Shown here: one piece after another, positions 1-7,160 of the stretch | Numbering within the stretch: position 1 is the first letter of the stretch | Layout of the letters: every line of letters starts with the position of its first letter | Source of the DNA: Syntrophaceae bacterium UBA1062 | GTDB lineage: Bacteria; Desulfobacterota; Desulfomonilia; UBA1062 | DNA: 11,603 bases | NCBI GenBank assembly: GCA_002316295.1 | Contig: DCDF01000133.1 | Location: 1-11,603 of the forward strand | Reading direction: 5' to 3' | Program-made: the position numbers and the translations under genes | The notes under the pieces: generated by a model | Seen by the model: only the letters and a program-made list of their open reading frames with translations | Told to the model about the DNA's origin: nothing | Database searches by the model: none

Positions 1-35
1 TGTGTCGGAGACGACCAACAAAGAGATAACGAAAT

Positions 36-44
36 GGAGGGAGG
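36..44 (+). promoter_or_regulatory. Ribosome binding site that decides the dctP start
   Basis: The purine run GGAGGGAGG lies four bases before the ATG at 49. An in-frame ATG at 34 overlaps this run and has no Shine-Dalgarno of its own. It would also put five extra residues, including an acidic one, ahead of the lysine-rich signal-peptide start. The ATG at 49 is therefore preferred. Confidence 0.7.
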
Positions 45-48
45 CTGT

Positions 49-1110
49 ATGAAAAAGAAGATTCTGGGGATCGTTGTTCTAGCATGTGCAATTTTCTTGA
101 GCGGAGCTTTTCCCGGTAATGCCGCCGAAAAAGTCTACAAGTGGAAGCTGCAGGCATGGCGCAGCCCTGCCGAGCCAGGGATGGCGTATTACGTCGAGAT
201 GTTCGAGAAGACCCTGCCCGCGATGACGAACGGGCGTCTCCAGATCAAGATGTACTGGGGCGGTGATCTGGTGGCGACCCCGGACATTCTGGATTCCGTG
301 AAGATGGGTGTGATCGAGATGGGCCTTGCGTCCTCCTATACCTACCAGGGCGTAATTCCCGTGGCGGCTGTGGAGTATGGTCTCCCGTTCGGGATCAGGA
401 CTCCCTACGAGCTGTACAACTTCATGTACGGCAAGGAGCTGCCGAACATATTCGGCGGCTGGCGCGCCATAGACCTCCTGAGAGAGGAGTACAAGAAGCA
501 GGGCGTGTATCTGCTCACCACCGGTGTGGACTGCTGGCCCGGCTCGTTCATGTTCAAAAATCCCATTAACAAACTCGAAGACATCAAAGGAAAGAAAGTC
601 CGGGCATCGGGGCTCATGATGGACTGGATCGAAAAGTTCGGCGGCAACGGCGTGTTCATTCCTGGAGAAGAAACCTACACCTCACTCCAGACCGGCGCAC
701 TCGATGGTGTCAGCTGGGGAAGCGCTATTGCGATGTATAGTGTCAAGTTCCATGAAGTGGCCAAGAATTTCCTCTGGCCGCCCATCAACCCCATCAACTG
801 CGCGAACGTGATCGTGAACGAGAGGGCATGGAACTCTCTGCCGGATGATCTCAAGGTCTCCCTCGAGCAGGCGGTGATCATCGCCGGGTTGAACCACACC
901 TATCACCAGAACTGGACAGGAGAACAGTGGGGTCTGACCCAGATGAAAAAGGCCGGCGTGAAGCTGAATGAGCTCAAAGGCGAAGAGCTGAAGCGGGCAG
1001 AGAAAGCCGCCATGGAGCTGTGGGAGAAAGAGGCGAAGAGAAGCCCTGCATCGGCAAAGATGGTCGAGATGACGAAAGAATACATGAGAGCCATGGGATA
1101 CCTGGAATAA
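49..1110 (+). CDS. dctP: TRAP transporter periplasmic substrate-binding protein, DctP family
   Basis: This 353-residue protein should capture an organic acid in the periplasm and hand it to the DctQ/DctM membrane permease. Residues 1-26 form a signal peptide: a KKK start, a hydrophobic core and a likely signal peptidase I site at NAA|E. A VLAC tetrapeptide at 10-13 is only a weak lipobox. The mature protein has DctP-family features: a GRLQIKMYWGGDL segment near 62-74, an LPFG segment near 112, and GKKVRASG at 181-188. R185 of that last motif is at the position of the arginine that binds the substrate carboxylate in this family. The length is normal (about 330-370 residues). The dctQ and dctM genes follow directly, which strongly supports the assignment. 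The carboxylate ligand cannot be named; the neighbouring beta-oxidation genes suggest a substrate routed into acyl-CoA metabolism (inference). Confidence 0.93.
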   Translation: MKKKILGIVVLACAIFLSGAFPGNAAEKVYKWKLQAWRSPAEPGMAYYVEMFEKTLPAMTNGRLQIKMYWGGDLVATPDILDSVKMGVIEMGLASSYTYQGVIPVAAVEYGLPFGIRTPYELYNFMYGKELPNIFGGWRAIDLLREEYKKQGVYLLTTGVDCWPGSFMFKNPINKLEDIKGKKVRASGLMMDWIEKFGGNGVFIPGEETYTSLQTGALDGVSWGSAIAMYSVKFHEVAKNFLWPPINPINCANVIVNERAWNSLPDDLKVSLEQAVIIAGLNHTYHQNWTGEQWGLTQMKKAGVKLNELKGEELKRAEKAAMELWEKEAKRSPASAKMVEMTKEYMRAMGYLE

Positions 1111-1116
1111 TATCTA

Positions 1117-1169
1117 GGAAAGGGAGCAATGGTTCCTCGAGCTTCAGGAAGGGAACCTGCTCCCTTTCC
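1117..1169 (+). promoter_or_regulatory. Long intercistronic stem-loop between dctP and dctQ
   Basis: Positions 1117-1128 (GGAAAGGGAGCA) are the exact reverse complement of 1158-1169. After a two-base bulge (1129-1130) the stem continues with GGTTCC at 1131-1136 against GGAACC at 1152-1157. This gives 18 paired bases closing a loop of about 15 nt. It begins six bases after the dctP stop and no T-tract follows, so it is not a canonical intrinsic terminator. By analogy with malE-malF type operons, a stem here may protect the 3' end of the binding-protein message and lower permease expression (inference). Confidence 0.7.
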
Positions 1170-1171
1170 AA

Positions 1172-1183
1172 GCCTGTACAGGC
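1172..1183. repeat. Perfect 12-bp palindrome
   Basis: GCCTGTACAGGC reads the same on both strands. It has no unpaired centre, so it is more like a dimer-binding DNA site than an RNA hairpin. It sits 43 bases before the dctQ start and just after the dctP-dctQ stem-loop. A chance palindrome is possible, and no regulator is identified for it. Confidence 0.35.
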
Positions 1184-1225
1184 AGTTCTCAAGAGCAAAT
1201 AACACAAGCAAACCAGGGAGATACT

Positions 1226-1732
1226 ATGCGTACATGTATTCGGATCATCTCAAAAATTACTGATGTCACCGGCCTTGTTCTCATGTGGTTTCCGTGGATT
1301 CTGACCGTGATCATCGTTTGGGAACTCATTTTGAGAAACCTCTTTAACAGGCCGACGATATGGGCGCACGAAATCAGTGTCATGGTCTTTGCCGTTCTGA
1401 CCATAACGAGCGGGGCCTATGCGCTCAAGGCGAAAGCCCACGTCAATATGGATCTCTTCTATACCCGCTTCTCGAACCGGGGCAAGGCTATCATAGACAT
1501 CATCACCTCTCCCGCCATATTCATTTTTGCCGGTGTTCTGATGTGGCTCGGGTGGGAGTTCGCGGTGCGTTCATACATGTTGCAGGAGCGATCGATCAGC
1601 ACATGGAGCCCGGTGGTATGGCCGGTCAAGTTCATGATCCCCCTCGGTGCTGCACTGCTTTTTCTCCAGGGAATAGCGGAACTCCTGAAGAACATTCTGA
1701 CACTCATTGGCGGTGAAAGGGAGGGTGCATAA
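1226..1732 (+). CDS. dctQ: TRAP transporter small permease, DctQ family
   Basis: This is a 168-residue integral membrane protein with four hydrophobic segments (about 12-36, 48-68, 89-111 and 132-153), the standard DctQ topology. The short loop after the second segment contains ALKAKAHVNMDLFY (66-79). Its histidine and aspartate match the 'g.Hv.vD' signature seen in DctQ proteins. DctQ pairs with the large permease DctM and is thought to help dock the binding protein. AGGGAG at 1215-1220 lies five bases before the ATG and supports this start. The TAA stop shares one base with the dctM ATG (TAATG, 1730-1734), so the two permease genes are probably translationally coupled. The gap to dctP is 115 bases and holds the stem-loop and palindrome described separately. 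Confidence 0.92.
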   Translation: MRTCIRIISKITDVTGLVLMWFPWILTVIIVWELILRNLFNRPTIWAHEISVMVFAVLTITSGAYALKAKAHVNMDLFYTRFSNRGKAIIDIITSPAIFIFAGVLMWLGWEFAVRSYMLQERSISTWSPVVWPVKFMIPLGAALLFLQGIAELLKNILTLIGGEREGA

Positions 1733-3051
1733 TGGAACCGGGTACGATTACCATCCTGTTGACGCTCGGCATGATAGCCGGCCTGGTGTCAGGGCTTCCC
1801 ATTACTTTCGTGCTGGGATTCATAGGTGTTGTTTTCACCTTCTTCCTCTGGGGCCCGGGCGCTATGTCGGTGATCCCTACACTGATCTTCGGGAAGGCCA
1901 TGATGTCCTTCGGCCTGCTCTCCGTTCCCCTCTTCGTGCTCATGGGATTTATTCTGCAATATTCGGGCATCGCGGACAAGCTCTTCAATGCGTTCTATGT
2001 GTGGAGCGGCAGAGTCGGCGGGGGCCTGGCAGTGGCAGCAATCATCGTATGCACGCTCTTTGCAGCCATGACCGGAATCGGCGGAGCAGGGACAATCACC
2101 ATGGGGCTTATCGCGCTGCCAGCAATGCTCGCCCGGAACTACAACCCAAACCTGGCCCTCGGGGGCATCGGCGCCGGCGGGGCCCTGGGCATCCTCATAC
2201 CGCCCAGCATCACCATGATCATCTACGGCATGATCTGCCAGGTCTCGATCGGGCGTCTTTTTGCCGGCGGTATTCTCCCGGGGTTATTGCTCGCCTCGCT
2301 GTTCGTCGCCTACACGCTTATCTTGTGCAAGCTCAAGCCCGAGTACGGCCCCGGCATGGCCGAGGAGGAGATTCTCCCTCTCAAGGAGAAGCTCAAGGCC
2401 ACCAAGGCCGTCATCGCCCCGCTGTTGCTTATCTGCGCCGTGCTTGGCTCGATCTTCTCGGGCATCGCCACCCCGACCGAGGGTGCGGCGATCGGGGCTG
2501 GGGGCAGCTTCATCCTGATGGTCCTCGGCGGCAATCTCTCCTGGGAGAAATTCAGGGATATCTCTCTGGGAACGCTCAAGCTCTCCGGCATGGTGATGTG
2601 GATCGTCCTTGGTGCCTACTGCTTTTCAACCATATACGTTGCGCTGGGAGCAACGGAATTTGTCAGCAGCCTGATGAATGATCTGCCCTTCGGTTACTGG
2701 GGGGTCTTCATCATCATCCAGGCCATTTTCTTCTGTCTCGGCATGCTGCTCGACCCCGCAGCCATCGTCATGATCACCGCTCCCATACTCACGCCTATTG
2801 TGGCTACCATGGGATATGACCCTGTATGGTTCGGTATCGTATTCATCATGAACATGCAGTGTGCCTACATATCGCCCCCCTTCGGTTACAACCTCTTCTA
2901 CCTGAAGAGCATCGCGCCGGCGGGTATAGGGATAAAGGAGATATACGTAGCCGTTATCCCCTTTATTCTCCTGCAACTTTTCGGCGTGGTTATCGTATCG
3001 ATCTTCCCGCAGATAGCGCTCTGGCTGCCGAGGGTGATTTACGGAGGCTGA
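1732..3051 (+). CDS. dctM: TRAP transporter large permease, DctM family
   Basis: This 439-residue, highly hydrophobic protein has about a dozen membrane segments and is the ion-driven translocation subunit of the transporter. Family landmarks are visible: GIGGAGTITMGLIALPAML (115-133), GALGILIPPSITMIIYG (150-166), ATPTEGAAIGA (246-256) and MNMQCAYISPPFGYNLFYLK (373-392). They correspond to the two repeat halves that carry the substrate and sodium sites in TRAP and ion-transporter superfamily proteins. A hydrophilic stretch at about 200-225 separates the halves. The length is typical (about 425-445). GGGAGG at 1719-1724 is the ribosome binding site and the start overlaps the dctQ stop. The nearest downstream gene is 318 bases away, so the transporter operon may end here. 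Confidence 0.95.
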   Translation: MEPGTITILLTLGMIAGLVSGLPITFVLGFIGVVFTFFLWGPGAMSVIPTLIFGKAMMSFGLLSVPLFVLMGFILQYSGIADKLFNAFYVWSGRVGGGLAVAAIIVCTLFAAMTGIGGAGTITMGLIALPAMLARNYNPNLALGGIGAGGALGILIPPSITMIIYGMICQVSIGRLFAGGILPGLLLASLFVAYTLILCKLKPEYGPGMAEEEILPLKEKLKATKAVIAPLLLICAVLGSIFSGIATPTEGAAIGAGGSFILMVLGGNLSWEKFRDISLGTLKLSGMVMWIVLGAYCFSTIYVALGATEFVSSLMNDLPFGYWGVFIIIQAIFFCLGMLLDPAAIVMITAPILTPIVATMGYDPVWFGIVFIMNMQCAYISPPFGYNLFYLKSIAPAGIGIKEIYVAVIPFILLQLFGVVIVSIFPQIALWLPRVIYGG

Positions 3052-3098
3052 TCTGGGCTTCATGGGGTACGGAAACGAGAAATAAAATCCGGGCGAAC

Positions 3099-3199
3099 AG
3101 GCCCGCATCACGACAGAAGCAGAAGACGGTCAACATGACGGCTACTGAGAGGGAAGAGGGAGGTCAGCAGCTGAGCATCTTCTTTCGTGATGCGGGCCT
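3099..3199. repeat. 15-bp perfect inverted repeat with 71-nt loop
   Basis: AGGCCCGCATCACGA (3099-3113) is the exact reverse complement of 3185-3199. After one mismatch, pairing can continue for five more bases (AGAAG at 3115-3119 with CTTCT at 3179-3183). The right arm also takes part in a tight hairpin at 3194-3206, so the two folds exclude each other. It could be the transcript end of the TRAP operon, a structured leader for the next gene, or a small mobile-repeat relic. The sequence does not decide among these. Confidence 0.6.
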
Positions 3200-3304
3200 C
3201 AGGCCCAAAGCCCGATTCTCGATGCTCCCGAAGAAAAGGACATCGGTCCGGGCGGGAAAGCGCTGCTTTCGGCAATTATCCCCGGCAGCAGCGGCGGCGT
3301 GAGA

Positions 3305-3330
3305 TGATACAGGCGGTATCTGACCGCTGT
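3305..3330. repeat. Two overlapping dyads upstream of the gldA-like gene
   Basis: GATAC-AGGCG-GTATC (3306-3320) is a 5-5-5 dyad. It overlaps a second hairpin, GCGGT-ATCTG-ACCGC (3313-3327), which gains ACA/TGT pairs outside a bulged G. The first dyad has TGATA/TATC half-sites like those of the palindrome in the TetR-gene promoter at 9328, but with a wider centre. The site is 40 bases before the start codon, where an operator or leader hairpin would fit. Confidence 0.35.
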
Positions 3331-3369
3331 CCTACACCGGAAGGCAATAATGGGGAGGAATAAATCACC

Positions 3370-4470
3370 ATGATCACGACAACATTGTTTCCCGGCAGAT
3401 ATATCCAGGGATACGACGCTGTCCAGCGCCTGAGCGAGCTGATCCCGCGTTACGGGAGTAAGGGGTTCCTCATCTGCAGCCCCTCGGTGTTCGAACGCGT
3501 CCTTCCCGGCATCCGTCCTTCTCTGGAAGAAACTGTGGCCGTAATTGTCGAGAAGTTCGGTCGCGAATGTTCGGACGAAGAAATATCGCGGCTGACCGCA
3601 ATAGCAGGGGATAACTCGTGCGACGTCATCGTGGGCCTTGGAGGCGGCAAGACGCTCGATGCCGCCAAGGCGGTTGCGCACATGATGGATGTGCCCGTCG
3701 TTATCGTCCCGACCGTGGCTTCGACAGATGCCCCATGCAGCGCGCTGTCCATAGTATACCGCAGCGAAACCGGGAGGATAAAGCGGGTCATTGCGCTGCG
3801 GCGCAATCCCGACGTCGTTCTGGTCGACACCAGGATCATCGCGAACTCTCCGGTCAGGCTCCTGGTCGCAGGCATGGGAGATGCGCTCGCCACCTGGTTC
3901 GAGGCGGAGTCGTGCAGGGCCACGTGTGCCAAGACCATGGCGCGAGACTTGAGCTCGCTCACATCCCAGGTCCTGTCGCGCCTCTGTTACGACACGCTGC
4001 TTGAATACGGTGTCTCCGCGAAGGCTGCATGCGAACACCGCGTGGTGACGCCCGCGCTTGAGCATGTGGTGGAGGCGAACACCCTGTTGAGCGGGATCGG
4101 TTTCGAGAGCGGGGGGCTTGCCGCCGCGCACGCAATCCAGGACGGGCTGAATGCCCTCGACAAAGACCATTCCTTTTATCACGGAGAAAAGGTGGCGTTC
4201 GGCCTGCTGGCCTCACTGTTCATGACAGACAAGTCATCGGAGATCATCGACCAGGTGTATTCGTTCTGCGAATCAGTCGGTCTGCCTACGAGATTGGGCG
4301 ACTTGGGACTTGCGGATGTGCCGGAAGAAGATCTGATGAAAGCCGCATCGATCGCCTGTTCGGAGAAACAGACCATCCACAACGAGCGGGCCCCGATGAC
4401 GGCCGAGCTGGTGGTTGCAGGCCTGAAGCTGGCCGATGCCAGAGGCCGTGAACGAAGAAAGGACAGGTAA
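3370..4470 (+). CDS. gldA: GldA-type metal-dependent alcohol dehydrogenase (glycerol dehydrogenase family)
   Basis: This 366-residue NAD-dependent dehydrogenase belongs to the glycerol dehydrogenase branch of the group III alcohol dehydrogenases. The N-terminal half binds the dinucleotide, with GLGGGKTLDAAK at 89-100 and PTVASTDAPCSALS at 114-127. The three metal ligands expected from GldA structures are present: D171 (GMGDALATWFEAE), H254 (GGLAAAHAIQDGL) and H271 (YHGEKVAFG). The length and the whole C-terminal half match GldA closely, including VVTPALEHVVEANT and GIGFESGG. The known reaction is glycerol to dihydroxyacetone, but the true substrate here may be another vicinal diol or hydroxy compound. 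No dihydroxyacetone kinase is nearby; the neighbours are acyl-CoA enzymes. The ribosome binding site GGAGG (3354-3358) lies 11 bases before the ATG, a rather long spacing. Confidence 0.88.
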   Translation: MITTTLFPGRYIQGYDAVQRLSELIPRYGSKGFLICSPSVFERVLPGIRPSLEETVAVIVEKFGRECSDEEISRLTAIAGDNSCDVIVGLGGGKTLDAAKAVAHMMDVPVVIVPTVASTDAPCSALSIVYRSETGRIKRVIALRRNPDVVLVDTRIIANSPVRLLVAGMGDALATWFEAESCRATCAKTMARDLSSLTSQVLSRLCYDTLLEYGVSAKAACEHRVVTPALEHVVEANTLLSGIGFESGGLAAAHAIQDGLNALDKDHSFYHGEKVAFGLLASLFMTDKSSEIIDQVYSFCESVGLPTRLGDLGLADVPEEDLMKAASIACSEKQTIHNERAPMTAELVVAGLKLADARGRERRKDR

Positions 4471-4518
4471 TACCTCTATCACAGAGCAATGACCATCTGC
4501 GAAAGGGAATGTGAAGAA

Positions 4519-4965
4519 ATGAGAGGGAAATACTTCGATGAATGGAATGAAAACGAGGGGTTCGAAACCCGATCCAGAACCATAACAGAGGCGGATGTAG
4601 TGATGTTTGCCGGTATGACCGGAGATTACAACGAGCTGCACACCAACGAAGAGTACATGAAAGGCACTCAGTTCGGCAGACGGATCGTCCACGGCCTGCT
4701 CGGGCTGTCGATATCCCACGGGCTCCTGTTCAGGACCGGATTTCTGGACGGTACGGCAATCGCCTTTGTGGGCATCGAAGACTGGAAATTCATCGCCCCG
4801 ATCTATTTTGGAGACACCATCCGGGCGCGGGTGAAGGTTGCAGGGAAGATTCCCAGTAAATCGAAAAAAGATCGCGGCATCATCATGCTCTATCTGGAGC
4901 TGCTGAATCAGGACAATGTGATTGTGCAGTCCGGGTACAAAACGCTCATGATGAAGCGTGCATAA
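4519..4965 (+). CDS. MaoC-type (R)-specific enoyl-CoA hydratase
   Basis: This 148-residue single hot-dog domain protein is predicted to add water to a trans-2-enoyl-CoA. The hydratase signature runs from FAGMTGDYNELH (30-41) to FGRRIVHGLL (52-61). D36 and H41 occupy the catalytic Asp/His positions known from PhaJ-type hydratases, and N38 lies between them. The usual proline after that asparagine is a glutamate here. MaoC and PhaJ enzymes normally give the (R)-3-hydroxyacyl-CoA, so its product would suit the FabG-like SDR downstream (inference). The ATG at 4519 gives the family-typical start MRGKYFDEW and has AAGGGA at 4503-4508. An in-frame ATG at 4489 would add ten residues and has a poorer ribosome binding site. 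The gap to the gldA-like stop is 48 bases, consistent with one operon. Confidence 0.88.
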   Translation: MRGKYFDEWNENEGFETRSRTITEADVVMFAGMTGDYNELHTNEEYMKGTQFGRRIVHGLLGLSISHGLLFRTGFLDGTAIAFVGIEDWKFIAPIYFGDTIRARVKVAGKIPSKSKKDRGIIMLYLELLNQDNVIVQSGYKTLMMKRA

Positions 4966-5000
4966 CGGCGTGAGACAGGGGTGTGAAAATCATACGATAG

Positions 5001-5023
5001 CCGGTGCCCCGGCTCGGCACCGG
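5001..5023 (+). promoter_or_regulatory. GC-rich hairpin between the MaoC and SDR genes
   Basis: CCGGTGCC (5001-5008) pairs perfectly with GGCACCGG (5016-5023) around a seven-base loop. No T-tract follows, so termination by the standard mechanism is unlikely. It lies in the 107-base gap and may tune readthrough or message stability. A GCGGCCGC octamer palindrome follows at 5027-5034. Confidence 0.5.
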
Positions 5024-5072
5024 AAAGCGGCCGCTCGGGAAGAGTGGCGGGTCGGATGGAGGCGCGGATTGT

Positions 5073-5840
5073 ATGGGATTATTGCCGGGTAAGGTGACAG
5101 TCATCACAGGTGCGGGAAGAGGACTCGGGAAGGCCCTCGCGCTGAGGTTCGCCCGGGAGGGCTCGTCAGTGGTCCTGGCCGGCCGGTCGTATGACCTGCT
5201 GGGAAAGGTCTGCGATGAGATCAGGGCGTCAGGGGGCGAAGGATATCCCGTGCGCATGGACGTGAGAGATCCGCACAGCGTCGCACAAGCGGTGGAAGAA
5301 GCGGCCTCACGCTTCGGAAGAATAGATGTACTGATCAACAACTCCGGGATCTCGATGGTGAGCCCGTCGGAGAGCCTCTCGCATGAGGACTGGAAGAACG
5401 CGATAGACACGAACCTGAGCGGGGTTTTTTTCTGCAGCCGGGCGGTTGCGGCGCATATGATCGATCAGGGGATTTCCGGATGCATCATCAATATCTCCTC
5501 AACCTTCGGCAAGACCCCGGTTCCGCGGCGGGCCGCATACTGCGCGAGCAAGGCGGCGGTCGACATGCTCACGAGGGTCCTGGCCGCCGAATGGGCGGAA
5601 AAGAAGATCCGCGTAAATGCGATCGCGCCCGGATATCTGAAAACGGAATTCATCCAGCAGCTCGAAGAGCAGGGGAAGCTGGATACCCGGTCTCTGAAGA
5701 AGCGCATTCCGCAGGGCAGAATAGGCAGCGCGGAAGAAATAACCGGCATGGCTGTTTTCATGGCCGGCGACGAAGCGACCTACATGACCGGGTCTGTGGT
5801 GTATATCGATGGGGGATGGACCGCCTATGGATTTGTATAA
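5073..5840 (+). CDS. Short-chain dehydrogenase/reductase (FabG/3-hydroxyacyl-CoA dehydrogenase-like)
   Basis: This 255-residue classical SDR has all the expected elements. The TGAGRGLG cofactor motif is at 12-19, an NNSG motif (usually NNAG) at 89-92, the active-site N114 in DTNLSG, S143 in INISST, and the YxxxK pair Y156/K160. The C-terminal VNAIAPGYLKTEF and YIDGGW segments are also typical. Enzymes of this type oxidise or reduce secondary alcohols with NAD(P). Between a MaoC hydratase and an acyl-CoA dehydrogenase, the likely job is oxidation of an (R)-3-hydroxyacyl-CoA or another ring or chain hydroxyl (inference). The ATG at 5073 is chosen because the Rossmann strand starts right after it and GGAGG (5058-5062) lies ten bases upstream. 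An in-frame ATG at 5004 would add 23 glycine-rich residues encoded by the hairpin region. The 103-base gap to the next gene holds nothing recognisable. Confidence 0.88.
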   Translation: MGLLPGKVTVITGAGRGLGKALALRFAREGSSVVLAGRSYDLLGKVCDEIRASGGEGYPVRMDVRDPHSVAQAVEEAASRFGRIDVLINNSGISMVSPSESLSHEDWKNAIDTNLSGVFFCSRAVAAHMIDQGISGCIINISSTFGKTPVPRRAAYCASKAAVDMLTRVLAAEWAEKKIRVNAIAPGYLKTEFIQQLEEQGKLDTRSLKKRIPQGRIGSAEEITGMAVFMAGDEATYMTGSVVYIDGGWTAYGFV

Positions 5841-5931
5841 GACCCGAGTTCACAGGGACCTGAAGGATTATACGGATCTGAGCGAAGAAACGCCTGCATC
5901 AACCGGGCAATGACGATCCAATAAAGAATGT

Positions 5932-5938
5932 GAGGTGG
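5932..5938 (+). promoter_or_regulatory. Ribosome binding site that decides the acyl-CoA dehydrogenase start
   Basis: GAGGTGG lies five bases before the ATG at 5944. An in-frame GTG at 5935 is embedded within this site and so is unlikely to be the real start. Confidence 0.65.
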
Positions 5939-5943
5939 AAAAG

Positions 5944-7101
5944 ATGATAGATTTCAGCTTGACCGCAGAACAGAAAGCCATGGTGGAGCTTGCACGGAAG
6001 TTCGGGAAAGACCATATCCGGCCGGTGGCCCTCGATTACGACAGAGACGGGACCTACCCTGAAGAGATTCTCAAGAAGGCGCACGAGGCCGGGTTGATGT
6101 ATACCAATATCCCGAAAGAGTACGGCGGATCGGGCATGTCCTATCTCGAGCACTATCTGGTGACCGAGGCGCTGAACTACGAGTGCTGCGCCATAGCGCA
6201 GGTGATCGGGATATCCCATCTGTCCATGGGTGCGATTCAGCTGGGCGGATCGCCCGATCAGCAGAGGAGGTTCATCGGGGAGATGACGAAAAGCTATCGG
6301 AGCGGATGCTTCTGCCTCACAGAGCCCCATGCCGGGTCCGATGCCGGCCTCATGAACACTACAGCCACGAAAAAAGGCGACGGCTATGTGGTGAACGGCT
6401 CCAAGTGCTACATAACGAACGGCCAGTATGCGGACCTGCTCTGCCTGTTCGCCACGGTGGACAAGAGCAAGGGGACAAAGGGAATCAGCTGCTTCGCCGT
6501 GCCCCGGAGCACTCCAGGCATCACCGTGGGCCGGATCGAGGACAAGATGGGGCACCGGGCGATGAATGTCGCCGAGCTGTTCTTCGACAATGTCGAGCTC
6601 GGCAGGGAGAACCTCATCGGAGGAGAGGGCCAGGGCTTCAAGCTGGCCATGATGGCTCTCGACAGGGGTCGCGCGAACATCACCGCGGTGTCAACCGGGA
6701 TCTCCCAGCGTGCGTTCGACGAAGCCGTAGCCTATGCAAGGGAGCGGGTCCAGTTCGGCCAGCCCATCGGGAATTTCCAGGCCGTCCAGTTCATGCTCGC
6801 GGACATGAACACCCTTGTCATGGCTTCCCGCGCACTCTATCTGCAGCTCGGATGGATGCTCGACAACAACATCCGGTGCTCGAAAGAGGCTGCGTCCGCC
6901 AAGTATTTTGCATCGGATGCAGCGATGAAGGTCACGACCGATGCCGTTCAGGTGCTGGCCGGTTCGGGTTATATGAAGGGCGCCGTAGTGGAAAAACTCA
7001 TGCGGGATGCCAAGCTGACCCAGATTTTCGAAGGGACCAACCAGATCAACCGCATGGTCGCGGGAAGGGCACTCATGACCGATTCTTCGAGACTGTTTTA
7101 G
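5944..7101 (+). CDS. Acyl-CoA dehydrogenase (MCAD/SCAD-like)
   Basis: This 385-residue FAD enzyme is expected to oxidise an acyl-CoA to the trans-2-enoyl-CoA and pass electrons to an electron-transfer flavoprotein; no ETF gene is in the window. Landmarks in order are the flavin/substrate signature CFCLTEPHAGSDAG (122-135), DKMGHRAMNVAELFFDNVE (200-218), the RERVQFGQPIGNFQAVQF segment (266-283), and MRDAKLTQIFEGTNQINR (353-370). E363 in FEGTNQ sits at the position of the catalytic glutamate of medium-chain acyl-CoA dehydrogenase (E376 of the human enzyme). It is not in the alternative helix position used by isovaleryl-CoA and long-chain enzymes. Full length is typical. The substrate chain cannot be read from sequence. 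It is the last plus-strand gene of the first block and converges with the UspA gene. Confidence 0.93.
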   Translation: MIDFSLTAEQKAMVELARKFGKDHIRPVALDYDRDGTYPEEILKKAHEAGLMYTNIPKEYGGSGMSYLEHYLVTEALNYECCAIAQVIGISHLSMGAIQLGGSPDQQRRFIGEMTKSYRSGCFCLTEPHAGSDAGLMNTTATKKGDGYVVNGSKCYITNGQYADLLCLFATVDKSKGTKGISCFAVPRSTPGITVGRIEDKMGHRAMNVAELFFDNVELGRENLIGGEGQGFKLAMMALDRGRANITAVSTGISQRAFDEAVAYARERVQFGQPIGNFQAVQFMLADMNTLVMASRALYLQLGWMLDNNIRCSKEAASAKYFASDAAMKVTTDAVQVLAGSGYMKGAVVEKLMRDAKLTQIFEGTNQINRMVAGRALMTDSSRLF

Positions 7102-7104
7102 AAT

Positions 7105-7121
7105 GGCCTGCCCGGCGGGCC
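7105..7121 (+). terminator. Tight GC hairpin just after the acyl-CoA dehydrogenase stop
   Basis: GGCCTGCC (7105-7112) can pair with GGCGGGCC (7114-7121), with one T-G wobble and a minimal loop. It starts four bases after the stop codon. No T-tract follows, so it is at best a non-canonical transcript end or 3' stabiliser. Confidence 0.35.
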
Positions 7122-7160
7122 GGAAACATGCTTGGAGATGCAGAACTCATGGAGAACAGG

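Larger units (their letters stand above)
3052..3369. other. Gene-free stretch between dctM and the gldA-like gene
   Basis: No convincing gene lies in these 318 bases. They contain a 15-bp perfect inverted repeat with a long loop (3099-3199), a short hairpin GGGCCT-C-AGGCCC at 3194-3206 that competes with its right arm, and two overlapping dyads just before the next gene (3305-3330). No T-tract terminator was found. One frame from 3191 to 3307 has gene-like codon composition but no start, so a decayed gene remnant is possible but unproven. Confidence 0.6.

Noticed and set aside
1707..2681. Plus-strand frame of 324 codons overlapping dctM
   Set aside because: The dctM frame has clear membrane segments and family motifs. 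The alternative frame is rich in arginine and histidine with no fold signature.
3099..3199. Insertion-sequence ends
   Set aside because: The 71-base interior has no transposase and no flanking target duplication was seen. At most it is a small repeat element.
3199..4182. Long minus-strand frame of 327 codons opposite the gldA-like gene
   Set aside because: It is antisense to a gene with all GldA metal ligands and motifs. Its translation is arginine-rich with no recognisable domain, as expected for a shadow in GC-rich DNA.
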